Assembly (NCBI GenBank): GCA_039105265.1
Contig: JAPFFF010000393.1
Location: 1-23,823, forward strand
DNA length: 23,823 nt
Source: Tritrichomonas musculus
Lineage: Eukaryota; Parabasalia; Tritrichomonadida; Tritrichomonadidae
Direction of reading: 5' to 3'
Shown: in pieces, positions 1-11,864 of the stretch
Numbering within the stretch: the first letter of the stretch is position 1
How the letters are laid out: every line of letters begins with the position of its first letter
Notes under the pieces: generated by a model
Databases searched by the model: none
What the model was told of the DNA's origin: nothing
What the model saw: only the letters and a program-made list of their open reading frames with translations
Program-made: the position numbers and the translations under genes

Positions 1-3000
1 TAATCTGATGGTTCAAATTGCAGTTGCAGCTGAATCTAATGGTTCAAATTGCAGTTGTAGTTTAATCTGATGGTTCAATTGCAGTTGTAGCTGAATCTGA
101 TGGTTCAATTGCAGTTGTAGTTTAATCTGATGGTTCAAATTGCAGTTGTAGCTGAATCTAATGGTTCAATTGCAGTTGTAGTTTATTCAGATGGTTCAAA
201 TTGCAGTTGTAGCTGAATCTGATGGTTCAAATTGCAGTTGTAGCTGAATCTGATGGTTCAAATTGCAGTTGTAGCTGAATCTGATGGTTCAATTGCAGTT
301 GTAGTTTAATCTGATGGTTCAAATTGCAGTTGTAGTTTAATCTGATGGTTCAATTGCAGTTGTAGTTTAATCTGATGGTTCAATTGCAGTTGTAGTTTAA
401 TCTGATGGTTCAATTGCAGTTGTAGTTTAATCTGATGGTTCAAATTGCAGTTGTAGCTGAATCTAATGGTTCAAATTGCAGTTGTAGTTTAATCTGATGG
501 TTCAATTGCAGTTGTATTTTAATCTGATGGTTCAAATTGCAGTTGTAGTTTAATCTGATGGTTCAATTGCAGTTGTAGTTTAATCTGATGGTTCAAATTG
601 CAGTTGTAGTTTAATCTGATGGTTCAATTGCAGTTGTAGTTTAATCTGATGGTTCAATTGCAGTTGTAGTTTAATCTGATGGTTCAAATTGCAGTTGTAG
701 TTTAATCTGATGGTTCAATTGCAGTTGTAGTTTAATCTGATGGTTCAATTGCAGTTGTAGTTTAATCTGATGGTTCAATTGCAGTTGTAGTTTAATCTGA
801 TGGTTCAATTGCAGTTGTAGTTTAATCTGATGGTTCAAATTGCAGTTGTAGTTTAATCTGATGGTTCAATTGCAGTTGTAGTTTAATCTGATGGTTCAAT
901 TGCAGTTGTAGTTTAATCTGATGGTTCAATTGCAGTTGTAGTTTAATCTGATGGTTCAAATTGCAGTTGTAGCTGAATCTAATGGTTCAACTGCAGTTGT
1001 AGTTTAATCTGATGGTTCAATTGCAGTTGTAGCTGAATCTGATGGTTCAATTGCAGTTGTAGTTTAATCTGATGGTTCAAATTGCAGTTGTAGCTGAATC
1101 TAATGGTTCAACTGCAGTTGTAGTTTAATCTGATGGTTCAATTGCAGTTGTAGCTGAATCTGATGGTTCAAATTGCAGTTGTAGTTTAATCTGATGGTTC
1201 AAATTGCAGTTGTAGCTGAATCTGATGGTTCAATTGCAGTTGTAGTTTAATCTGATGGTTCAAATTGCAGTTGTAGTTTAATCTGATGATTCAATTGCAG
1301 TTGTAGTTTAATCTGATGGTTCAAATTGCAGTTGCAGCTGAATCTAATGGTTCAATTGCAGTTGTAGCTGAATCTGATGGTTCAATTGCAGTTGTAGCTG
1401 AATCTGATGGTTCAAATTGCAGTTGTAGTTTAATCTGATGGTTCAATTGCAGTTGTAGTTTAATCTGATGGTTCAAATTGCAGTTGTAGTTTAATCTGAT
1501 GATTCAATTGCAGTTGTAGTTTAATCTAATGGTTCAAATTGCAGTTGTAGTTTAATCTAATGGTTCAAATTGCAGTTGTAGCTGAATCTGATGGTTCAAT
1601 TGCAGTTGTAGTTTAATCTGATGGTTCAAATTGCAGTTGTAGTTTAATCTGATGATTCAATTGCAGTTGTAGTTTAATCTGATGGTTCAAATTGCAGTTG
1701 CAGCTGAATCTAATGGTTCAATTGCAGTTGTAGCTGAATCTGATGGTTCAAATTGTAGTTGTAGCTGAATCTAATGGTTCAATTGCAGTTGTAGCTGAAT
1801 CTGATGGTTCAATTGCAGTTGTAGCTGAATCTGATGGTTCAATTGCAGTTGTAGTTTAATCTGATGGTTCAAATTGCAGTTGTAGCTGAATCTAATGGTT
1901 CAACTGCAGTTGTAGTTTAATCTGATGGTTCAATTGCAGTTGTAGCTGAATCTGATGGTTCAAATTGCAGTTGTAGTTTAATCTAATGGTTCAATTGCAG
2001 TTGTAGTTTAATCTGATGGTTCAAATTGCAGTTGCAGCTGAATCTAATGGTTCAAATTGCAGTTGTAGTTTAATCTGATGGTTCAATTGCAGTTGTAGCT
2101 GAATCTGATGGTTCAATTGCAGTTGCAGCTGAATCTAATGGTTCAAATTGCAGTTGTAGCTGAATCTGATGGTTCAAATTGTAGTTTTAGCTGAATCTAA
2201 TGGTTCAATTGCAGTTGTAGCTGAATCTGATGGTTCAATTGCAGTTGTAGTTTAATCTAATGGTTCAATTGCAGTTGTAGTTTAATCTGATGGTTCAAAT
2301 TGCAGTTGCAGCTGAATCTAATGGTTCAAATTGCAGTTGTAGTTTAATCTGATGGTTCAATTGCAGTTGTAGCTGAATCTGATGGTTCAATTGCAGTTGT
2401 AGTTTAATCTGATGGTTCAAATTGCAGTTGTAGCTGAATCTGATGGTTCAAATTGCAGTTGTAGCTGAATCTAATGGTTCAATTGCAGTTGTAGTTTATT
2501 CTGATGGTTCAAATTGCAGTTGTAGTTTAATCTAATGGTTCAATTGCAGTTGTAGTTTAATCTGATGGTTCAATTGCAGTTGTAGTTTAATCTGATGGTT
2601 CAATTGCAGTTGTAGTTTAATCTGATGGTTCAAATTGCAGTTGTAGCTGAATCTGATGGTTCAAATTGCAGTTGTAGTTTAATCTGATGGTTCAATTGCA
2701 GTTGTAGTTTAATCTGATGGTTCAAATTGCAGTTGTAGCTGAATCTAATGGTTCAACTGCAGTTGTAGTTTAATCTGATGGTTCAATTGCAGTTGTAGCT
2801 GAATCTGATGGTTCAAATTGCAGTTGTAGTTTAATCTAATGGTTCAAATTGCAGTTGTAGCTGAATCTGATGGTTCAATTGCAGTTGTAGTTTAATCTGA
2901 TGGTTCAAATTGCAGTTGTAGTTTAATCTGATGATTCAATTGCAGTTGTAGTTTAATCTGATGGTTCAAATTGCAGTTGCAGCTGAATCTAATGGTTCAA

Positions 3001-3989
3001 TTGCAGTTGTAGTTTAATCTGATGGTTCAATTGCAGTTGTAGCTGAATCTGATGGTTCAAATTGCAGTTGTAGTTTAATCTGATGGTTCAATTGCAGTTG
3101 TAGTTTAATCTGATGGTTCAAATTGCAGTTGTAGTTTAATCTGATGGTTCAATTGCAGTTGTAGTTTAATCTGATGGTTCAATTGCAGTTGTAGCTGAAT
3201 CTGATGGTTCAATTGCAGTTGTAGTTTAATCTGATGGTTCAAATTGCAGTTGTAGCTGAATCTGATGGTTCAATTGCAGTTGTAGTTTAATCTGATGGTT
3301 CAAATTGCAGTTGTAGTTTAATCTGATGATTCAATTGCAGTTGTAGTTTAATCTGATGGTTCAAATTGCAGTTGCAGCTGAATCTGATGGTTCAATTGCA
3401 GTTGTAGTTTAATCTGATGGTTCAAATTGCAGTTGTAGCTGAATCTGATGGTTCAATTGCAGTTGTAGCTGAATCTAATGGTTCAAATTGCAGTTGTAGT
3501 TCAATCTGATTGTTCAAATTGCAGTTGTAGCTGAATCTGATGGTTCAATTGCAGTTGTAGTTTAATCTGATGGTTCAAATTGCAGTTGTAGATTAATCTG
3601 ATGGTTCAATTGCAGTTGTAGCTGAATCTGATGGTTCAATTGAAGTTGCAGCTGAATCTGATGGTTCAATTGCAGTTGCAGCTGAATCTGATGGTTCAAT
3701 TGCAGTTGTAGTTTAATCTGATGGTTCAAATTGCAGTTGTAGCTGAATCTGATGGTTCAAATTGCAGTTGTAGCTGAATCTAATGGTTCAAATTGCAGTT
3801 GTAGTTCAATCTGATTGTTCAAATTGCAGTTGTAGCTGAATCTGATGGTTCAATTGCAGTTGTAGTTTAATCTGATGGTTCAAATTGCAGTTGTAGATTA
3901 ATCTGATGGTTCAATTGAAGTTGTAGCTGAATCTGATGGTTCAATTGAAGTTGCAGCTGAATCTGATGGTTCAATTGAAGTTGCAGCTG

Positions 3990-6900
3990 AATCTAATGGT
4001 TAAATTGCAGTTGTAGTTCAATCTGATTGTTCAAATTGCAGTTGTAGTTTAATCTAATGGTTCAAATTGCAGTTGCAGCTGAATCTGATGGTTCAATTGC
4101 AGTTGTAGTTTAATCTGATGGTTCAATTGCAGTTGTAGCTGAATCTAATGGTTCAACTGCAGTTGTAGTTTAATCTGATGGTTCAATTGCAGTTGTAGCT
4201 GAATCTGATGGTTCAATTGCAGTTGTAGTTTAATCTGATGGTTCAATTGCAGTTGTAGTTTAATCTGATGGTTCAATTGCAGTTGTAGTTTAATCTGATG
4301 GTTCAAATTGCAGTTGTAGCTGAATCTAATGGTTCAAATTGCAGTTGTAGATTAATCTGATGGTTCAATTGAAGTTGCAGCTGAATCTAATGGTTAAATT
4401 GCAGTTGTAGTTCAATCTGATTGTTCAAATTGCAGTTGTAGCTGAATCTGATGGTTCAATTGCAGTTGTAGTTTAATCTGATGGTTCAATTGCAGTTGTA
4501 GATTAATCTGATGGTTCAAATTGCAGTTGTAGATTAATCTGATGGTTCAATTGAAGTTGTAGCTGAATCTGATGGTTCAATTGAAGTTGCAGCTGAATCT
4601 AATGGTTAAATTGCAGTTGTAGTTTAATCTGATGATTCAAATTGCAGTTGTAGCTGAATCTAATGGTTCAAATTGCAGTTGCAGCTGAATCTGATGGTTC
4701 AATTGAAGTTGCAGCTGAATCTAATGGTTAAATTGCAGTTGTAGTTCAATCTGATTGTTCAAATTGCAGTTGTAGCTGAATCTGATGGTTCAATTGCAGT
4801 TGTAGTTTAATCTGATGGTTCAAATTGCAGTTGTAGATTAATCTGATGGTTCAAATTGCAGTTGTAGATTAATCTGATGGTTCAATTGAAGTTGCAGCTG
4901 AATCTAATGGTTAAATTGCAGTTGTAGTTTAATCTGATGATTCAACTGCAGTTGTAGTTTAATCTAATGGTTCAAATTGCAGTTGCAGCTGAATCTGATG
5001 GTTCAATTGCAGTTGTAGTTTAATCTGATGGTTCAATTGCAGTTGTAGTTTAATCTGATGGTTCAATTGCAGTTGTAGTTTAATCTGATGGTTCAATTGC
5101 AGTTGTAGCTGAATCTGATGGTTCAAATTACAGTTACAGCTGAAACTAATGGTTCAAATTACAGTTGTAGTTTAATCTGATGATTCAACTGCAGTTGTAG
5201 TTTAATCTGATGGTTCAATTGCAGTTGTAGCTGAATCTGATGGTTCAAATTGCAGTTGTAGTTTAATCTGATGGTTCAATTGCAGTTGTAGTTTAATCTA
5301 ATGGTTCAAATTGCAGTTGTAGTTTAATCTGATGGTTCAATTGCAGTTGTAGTTTAATCTATTGATTAAATTGCAGTTGTAGTTTAATCTGATGGTTCAA
5401 TTGCAGTTGTAGTTTAATCTATTGATTAAATTGCAGTTGTAGTTTAATCTAATGGTTCAAATTGCAGTTGTAGTTTAATCTGATGGTTCAATTGCAGTTG
5501 TAGTTTAATCTGATGGTTCAATTGCAGTTGTAGCTGAATCTGATGGTTCAATTGAAGTTGCAGCTGAATCTAATGGTTCAATCGCAGTTGTAGTTTAATC
5601 TGATGGTTCAATTGCAGTTGTAGTTTAATCTGATGGTTCAAATTGCAGTTGTAGTTTAATCTGATGGTTCAACTGCAGTTGTAGTTTAATCTGATGGTTC
5701 AATTGCAGTTGTAGCTGAATCTGATGGTTCAAATTGCAGTTGTAGTTTAATCTGATGGTTCAAATTGCAGTTGTAGATTAATCTGATGGTTCAATTGCAG
5801 TTGTAGCTGAATCTGATGGTTCAATTGAAGTTGCAGCTGAATCTGATGGTTCAATTGAAGTTGCAGCTGAATCTAATGGTTAAATTGCAGTTGTAGTTCA
5901 ATCTGATTGTTCAAATTGCAGTTGTAGTTTAATCTAATGGTTCAAATTGCAGTTGCAGCTGAATCTGATGGTTCAATTGCAGTTGTAGTTTAATCTGATG
6001 GTTCAATTGCAGTTGTAGTTTAATCTGATGGTTCAAATTGCAGTTGTAGCTGAATCTAATGGTTCAAATTGCAGTTGTAGATTAATCTGATGGTTCAATT
6101 GAAGTTGCAGCTGAATCTAATGGTTAAATTGCAGTTGTAGTTCAATCTGATTGTTCAAATTGCAGTTGTAGCTGAATCTGATGGTTCAATTGCAGTTGTA
6201 GTTTAATCTGATGGTTCAATTGCAGTTGTAGATTAATCTGATGGTTCAAATTGCAGTTGTAGATTAATCTGATGGTTCAATTGAAGTTGTAGCTGAATCT
6301 GATGGTTCAATTGAAGTTGCAGCTGAATCTAATGGTTAAATTGCAGTTGTAGTTTAATCTGATGATTCAAATTGCAGTTGTAGCTGAATCTAATGGTTCA
6401 AATTGCAGTTGCAGCTGAATCTGATGGTTCAATTGAAGTTGCAGCTGAATCTAATGGTTAAATTGCAGTTGTAGTTCAATCTGATTGTTCAAATTGCAGT
6501 TGTAGCTGAATCTGATGGTTCAATTGCAGTTGTAGTTTAATCTGATGGTTCAAATTGCAGTTGTAGATTAATCTGATGGTTCAAATTGCAGTTGTAGATT
6601 AATCTGATGGTTCAATTGAAGTTGCAGCTGAATCTAATGGTTAAATTGCAGTTGTAGTTTAATCTGATGATTCAACTGCAGTTGTAGTTTAATCTAATGG
6701 TTCAAATTGCAGTTGCAGCTGAATCTGATGGTTCAATTGCAGTTGTAGTTTAATCTGATGGTTCAATTGCAGTTGTAGTTTAATCTGATGGTTCAATTGC
6801 AGTTGTAGTTTAATCTGATGGTTCAATTGCAGTTGTAGCTGAATCTGATGGTTCAAATTACAGTTACAGCTGAAACTAATGGTTCAAATTACAGTTGTAG

Positions 6901-7270
6901 TTTAATCTGATGATTCAACTGCAGTTGTAGTTTAATCTGATGGTTCAATTGCAGTTGTAGCTGAATCTGATGGTTCAAATTGCAGTTGTAGTTTAATCTG
7001 ATGGTTCAATTGCAGTTGTAGTTTAATCTAATGGTTCAAATTGCAGTTGTAGTTTAATCTGATGGTTCAATTGCAGTTGTAGTTTAATCTATTGATTAAA
7101 TTGCAGTTGTAGTTTAATCTAATGGTTCAAATTGCAGTTGTAGTTTAATCTGATGGTTCAATTGCAGTTGTAGTTTAATCTGATGGTTCAATTGCAGTTG
7201 TAGCTGAATCTGATGGTTCAATTGAAGTTGCAGCTGAATCTAATGGTTCAATCGCAGTTGTAGTTTAATC
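3990..7270. repeat. Large internal duplication within the satellite
   Basis: The stretch from about 3990 to 5600 is repeated at about 5870-7270 with the same order of rare monomer variants. Landmarks are the TTACAGTTACAGCTGAAAC monomer at about 5127 and 6857 (offset 1730 bp), the ATTGATTAAA monomer at 5361 and 7091, and the ATCGCAGTTG monomer at 5581 and 7251 (offset 1670 bp). The offset changes by about 60 bp because the first copy has one extra two-monomer block near 5421. At the left edge the offset is about 1880 bp, implying loss or gain of about five monomers. This points to segmental duplication by unequal exchange, followed by small expansions and contractions. Confidence 0.85.
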
Positions 7271-9430
7271 TGATGGTTCAAATTGCAGTTGTAGTTTAAT
7301 CTGATGGTTCAATTGCAGTTGTAGTTTAATCTGATGGTTCAATTGCAGTTGTAGTTTAATCTGATGGTTCAATTGCAGTTGTAGTTTAATCTGATGGTTC
7401 AAATTGCAGTTGTAGCTGAATCTGATGGTTCAATTGCAGTTGTAGTTTAATCTGATAATTCAATTGCAGTTGTAGTTTAATCTGATGGTTCAAATTGCGG
7501 TTGTAGTTTAATCTGATGGTTCAAATTGCAGTTGTAGCTGAATCTGATGGTTCAATTGCAGTTGTAGTTTAATCTGATGGTTCAAATTGCAGTTGTAGTT
7601 TAATCTGATGATTCAATTGCAGTTGTAGTTTAATCTGATGGTTCAAATTGCAGTTGCAGCTGAATCTAATGGTTCAATTGCAGTTGTAGCTGAATCTGAT
7701 GGTTCAAATTGTAGTTGTAGCTGAATCTAATGGTTCAATTGCAGTTGTAGCTGAATCTGATGGTTCAATTGCAGTTGTAGCTGAATCTGATGGTTCAATT
7801 GCAGTTGTAGTTTAATCTGATGGTTCAAATTGCAGTTGTAGCTGAATCTAATGGTTCAACTGCAGTTGTAGTTTAATCTGATGGTTCAATTGCAGTTGTA
7901 GCTGAATCTGATGGTTCAATTGAAGTTGCAGCTGAATCTAATGGTTCAATTGCAGTTGTAGTTTAATCTGATGGTTCAAATTGCAGTTGCAGCTGAATCT
8001 AATGGTTCAAATTGCAGTTGTAGTTTAATCTGATGGTTCAATTGCAGTTGTAGCTGAATCTGATGGTTCAATTGCAGTTGCAGTTTAATCTAATGGTTCA
8101 ATTGCAGTTGTAGTTTAATCTGATGGTTCAAATTGCAGTTGTAGCTGAATCTGATGGTTCAAATTGCAGTTGTAGTTTAATCTGATGGTTCAATTGCAGT
8201 TGTAGCTGAATCTGATGGTTCAATTGAAGTTGCAGCTGAATCTAATGGTTCAATTGCAGTTGTAGTTTAATCTGATGGTTCAAATTGCAGTTGCAGCTGA
8301 ATCTAATGGTTCAAATTGCAGTTGTAGTTTAATCTGATGGTTCAATTGCAGTTGTAGTTTAATCTAATGGTTCAATTGCAGTTGTAGTTTAATCTAATGG
8401 TTCAATTGCAGTTGTAGTTTAATCTGATGGTTCAAATTGCAGTTGTAGCTGAATCTGATGGTTCAAATTGCAGTTGTAGTTTAATCTGATGGTTCAATTG
8501 CAGTTGTAGCTGAATCTGATGGTTCAATTGAAGTTGCAGCTGAATCTAATGGTTCAATTGCAGTTGTAGTTTAATCTGATGGTTCAAATTGCAGTTGCAG
8601 CTGAATCTAATGGTTCAAATTGCAGTTGTAGTTTAATCTGATGGTTCAATTGCAGTTGTAGCTGAATCTGATGGTTCAATTGCAGTTGCAGCTGAATCTA
8701 ATGGTTCAATTGCAGTTGTAGCTGAATCTGATGGTTCAAATTGTAGTTTTAGCTGAATCTAATGGTTCAATTGCAGTTGTAGCTGAATCTGATGGTTCAA
8801 TTGCAGTTGTAGTTTAATCTAATGGTTCAATTGCAGTTGTAGTTTAATCTGATGGTTCAATTGCAGTTGCAGCTGAATCTAATGGTTCAATTGCAGTTGT
8901 AGCTGAATCTGATGGTTCAAATTGTAGTTTTAGCTGAATCTAATGGTTCAATTGCAGTTGTAGCTGAATCTGATGGTTCAATTGCAGTTGTAGTTTAATC
9001 TAATGGTTCAATTGCAGTTGCAGCTGAATCTAATGGTTCAATTGCAGTTGTAGCTGAATCTGATGGTTCAAATTGTAGTTGTAGCTGAATCTAATGGTTC
9101 AATTGCAGTTGTAGCTGAATCTGATGGTTCAATTGCAGTTGTAGCTGAATCTGATGGTTCAATTGCAGTTGTAGTTTAATCTGATGGTTCAAATTGCAGT
9201 TGTAGCTGAATCTAATGGTTCAACTGCAGTTGTAGTTTAATCTGATGGTTCAATTGCAGTTGTAGCTGAATCTGATGGTTCAAATTGTAGTTGTAGCTGA
9301 ATCTAATGGTTCAATTGCAGTTGTAGCTGAATCTGATGGTTCAAATTGCAGTTGTAGTTTAATCTGATGGTTCAATTGCAGTTGTAGTTTAATCTGATGG
9401 TTCAAATTGCAGTTGTAGCTGAATCTAATG

Positions 9431-10801
9431 GTTCAACTGCAGTTGTAGTTTAATCTGATGGTTCAATTGCAGTTGTAGCTGAATCTGATGGTTCAAATTG
9501 CAGTTGTAGTTTAATCTAATGGTTCAAATTGCAGTTGTAGTTTAATCTAATGGTTCAAATTGCAGTTGTAGCTGAATCTGATGGTTCAATTGCAGTTGTA
9601 GTTTAATCTGATGGTTCAAATTGCAGTTGTAGTTTAATCTGATGATTCAATTGCAGTTGTAGTTTAATCTGATGGTTCAAATTGCAGTTGCAGCTGAATC
9701 TAATGGTTCAATTGCAGTTGTAGCTGAATCTGATGGTTCAAATTGTAGTTGTAGCTGAATCTAATGGTTCAATTGCAGTTGTAGCTGAATCTGATGGTTC
9801 AATTGCAGTTGTAGTTTAATCTGATGGTTCAATTGCAGTTGTAGTTTAATCTGATGGTTCAAATTGCAGTTGTAGCTGAATCTAATGGTTCAACTGCAGT
9901 TGTAGTTTAATCTGATGGTTCAATTGCAGTTGTAGCTGAATCTGATGGTTCAAATTGCAGTTGTAGTTTAATCTAATGGTTCAAATTGCAGTTGTAGTTT
10001 AATCTAATGGTTCAAATTGCAGTTGTAGCTGAATCTGATGGTTCAATTGCAGTTGTAGTTTAATCTGATGGTTCAAATTGCAGTTGTAGTTTAATCTGAT
10101 GATTCAATTGCAGTTGTAGTTTAATCTGATGGTTCAAATTGCAGTTGCAGCTGAATCTAATGGTTCAATTGCAGTTGTAGCTGAATCTGATGGTTCAAAT
10201 TGTAGTTGTAGCTGAATCTAATGGTTCAATTGCAGTTGTAGCTGAATCTGATGGTTCAATTGCAGTTGTAGCTGAATCTGATGGTTCAATTGCAGTTGTA
10301 GTTTAATCTGATGGTTCAAATTGCAGTTGTAGCTGAATCTAATGGTTCAACTGCAGTTGTAGTTTAATCTGATGGTTCAATTGCAGTTGTAGCTGAATCT
10401 GATGGTTCAAATTGCAGTTGTAGTTTAATCTAATGGTTCAAATTGCAGTTGCAGCTGAATCTGATGGTTCAAATTGCAGTTACAGCTGAATCTAATGGTT
10501 CAATCGCAGTTGTAGTTTAATCTGATGGTTCAAATTGCAGTTGTAGTTTAATCTGATGATTCAATTGCAGTTGTAGTTTAATCTGATGGTTCAAATTGCA
10601 GTTGCAGCTGAATCTAATGGTTCAATTGCAGTTGTAGCTGAATCTGATGGTTCAAATTGTAGTTGTAGCTGAATCTAATGGTTCAATTGCAGTTGTAGCT
10701 GAATCTGATGGTTCAATTGCAGTTGTAGCTGAATCTGATGGTTCAATTGCAGTTGTAGTTTAATCTGATGGTTCAAATTGCAGTTGTAGTTTAATCTGAT
10801 A
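9431..10801. repeat. 457-bp higher-order repeat, three copies
   Basis: A 15-monomer block recurs with an exact 457-bp spacing. The CAACTGCAG monomer lies at 9434, 9891 and 10348; the GATTCAATTG monomer lies at 9644, 10101 and 10558. The order of variants between these landmarks is the same, with local differences in the third copy around 10440-10510. Partial copies of the same variant order occur near 1650-1900 and 7610-7900. Homogenisation by unequal exchange is the ordinary explanation. Confidence 0.85.
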
Positions 10802-10815
10802 ATTCAATTGCAGTT

Positions 10816-10890
10816 CTCGTGGAATCTGTTTCGGCTCAAAATTTGATTTGAAGATTGGATTCGGCTTAGAATTTGGTATTAAGAACTTTT
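10816..10890. repeat. Degenerate satellite edge
   Basis: Just past the last clear monomer, TTCGGCTCAAAATTTG at 10830 and TTCGGCTTAGAATTTG at 10860 repeat with a 30-bp offset, the satellite period. The segment GAATCTG...TTCAAATT of the monomer is still faintly visible. These look like one or two decayed terminal monomers, as expected at a satellite border where homogenisation no longer reaches. Confidence 0.5.
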
Positions 10891-11461
10891 TGAATAGCTA
10901 CGAAATAAACCTTTCAAAAAAAAAGTGGGGGATTCCCTAGATAGATTCTCTCAACCATATTCAGAAATTTAATTGAATATTTGAGCATTTCGGGTTAGAA
11001 AAACGAGTTATTTTGAATTGCTCTTCAGAATATTTGAGCTACCGGGTTAGAAAAACGAGCTTTTTTGTATATAGTGATTATTTAGATTTGAAATATTTTT
11101 ATATTAATAAATATATCATAGTTAGTAAATATATATAGCTTTTTATAATATATCATTTTATATAAATATATTATATTTTTAATTAATATATATATCTAAT
11201 TTTTCGTTATTTTCATTTTTAAATTCCTAATATATTAAAAATAAATAAACAAGTATTATTTATAACAGTGCTAATATCTTATATAAGTATGATAATATAG
11301 GAAATATAAAGAAACAAAATAATTTTTAAATAATCATTTAAATATCTCTTTAACAATGCATTTATTTGCAATATGGTTAAATTAACTTTTGTTTAATATT
11401 ATATATAGAAAACAAATGCATAAATAAATATTCATTTTATCGCAAAAACCGAAAGGAATTG
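10891..11461. other. Very AT-rich spacer without genes
   Basis: This stretch separates the satellite from the first retroelement. From about 11070 it is almost only A and T with runs such as ATATATAT. I see no open frame of useful length, no RNA gene and no element end. A short direct repeat lies at 10975-11060. The right limit is where similarity of LINE-1 to LINE-2 stops. Confidence 0.7.
10975..11060. repeat. Short direct repeat, offset 52-53 bp
   Basis: GAATATTTGAGC followed by GGGTTAGAAAAACGAG occurs at 10975-11007 and again at 11028-11059, with short diverged sequence between the two blocks. It is a two-copy tandem duplication of unknown meaning. Confidence 0.75.
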
Positions 11462-11864
11462 CACAAAATCATCAGGAGCACGGGATAGAAACACTAACAT
11501 TTTGTCTTTGAGATTAGCTATCAAGTTATGTGTAGGTTGGTCTTCGCGGTCTCTAGATATCAAATTGTGGATTAATTCAATACCAGCTACGAATTTTGTA
11601 GCTGCTTTCAATTGTATAGGCATCTCGAAGGAGCGAGTATTAACAACTTTGCCTTTCCTAGTGAATGGGTAAGGCGCTGCGGATTTCTTTACGAAGAATA
11701 ATATTAATCTTAGATAAGACACCTTCCCATAAGAGAGAGCGGTCATTATCATCAAGATTATCTTTGTTATTATTGACAATTCTGTCATACTTATCAATGA
11801 GAATCGAAATTTTTCCAAGAAATACGTTAGAGAACCTTTTCCTGACATTAAGAAGTTTGTCACC
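11462..11864 (-). pseudogene. LINE-1 remnant downstream of its nonsense codon
   Basis: After the TGA the same frame still matches LINE-2 for about 65 codons (SNVFLGKISILIDKY against SNVFEGKISILIDKF), then ends at a TAG near 11668. The match resumes in another frame with RSFEMPIQLKAA and IANLKDKM, up to SRAPDDFV at 11462. There is thus one nonsense change and one small indel near 11665-11690. The run of seven lysines that LINE-2 has just before the RSFEVP segment is not present here. Similarity ends abruptly at 11462; the few further codons down to 11432 are unrelated. Confidence 0.85.

Larger units (their letters stand above)
1..10815. repeat. 30/31-bp satellite array, about 350 monomers
   Basis: The whole stretch is a head-to-tail tandem repeat. 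The monomer reads about GTAGYTKAATCTRATGG followed by TTCA(A)ATTGCAGTT; it is 30 bp, or 31 bp when the optional A is present. Three main variants recur: TTTAATCTGATGG, CTGAATCTGATGG and CTGAATCTAATGG. Most monomers contain several CANNTG cores (CAATTG, CAGTTG, CAGCTG). Mixed 30/31-bp lengths and stop triplets in the monomer rule out coding. The array starts before the window and contains no gene or inserted element. Rarer variants (TTCAATCTGATTG, ATTAATCTG, ATTGAAGTTG, GGTTAAATTG) are concentrated at about 3.5-7.3 kb; the flanking parts resemble each other more. It is most likely (peri)centromeric or subtelomeric satellite; the sequence alone does not say which. Confidence 0.98.

Noticed and set aside
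1-10815. CRISPR-like or coding repeat array
   Set aside because: There are no unique spacers between repeats, monomers are directly joined, lengths alternate between 30 and 31 bp, and stops occur in the monomer.
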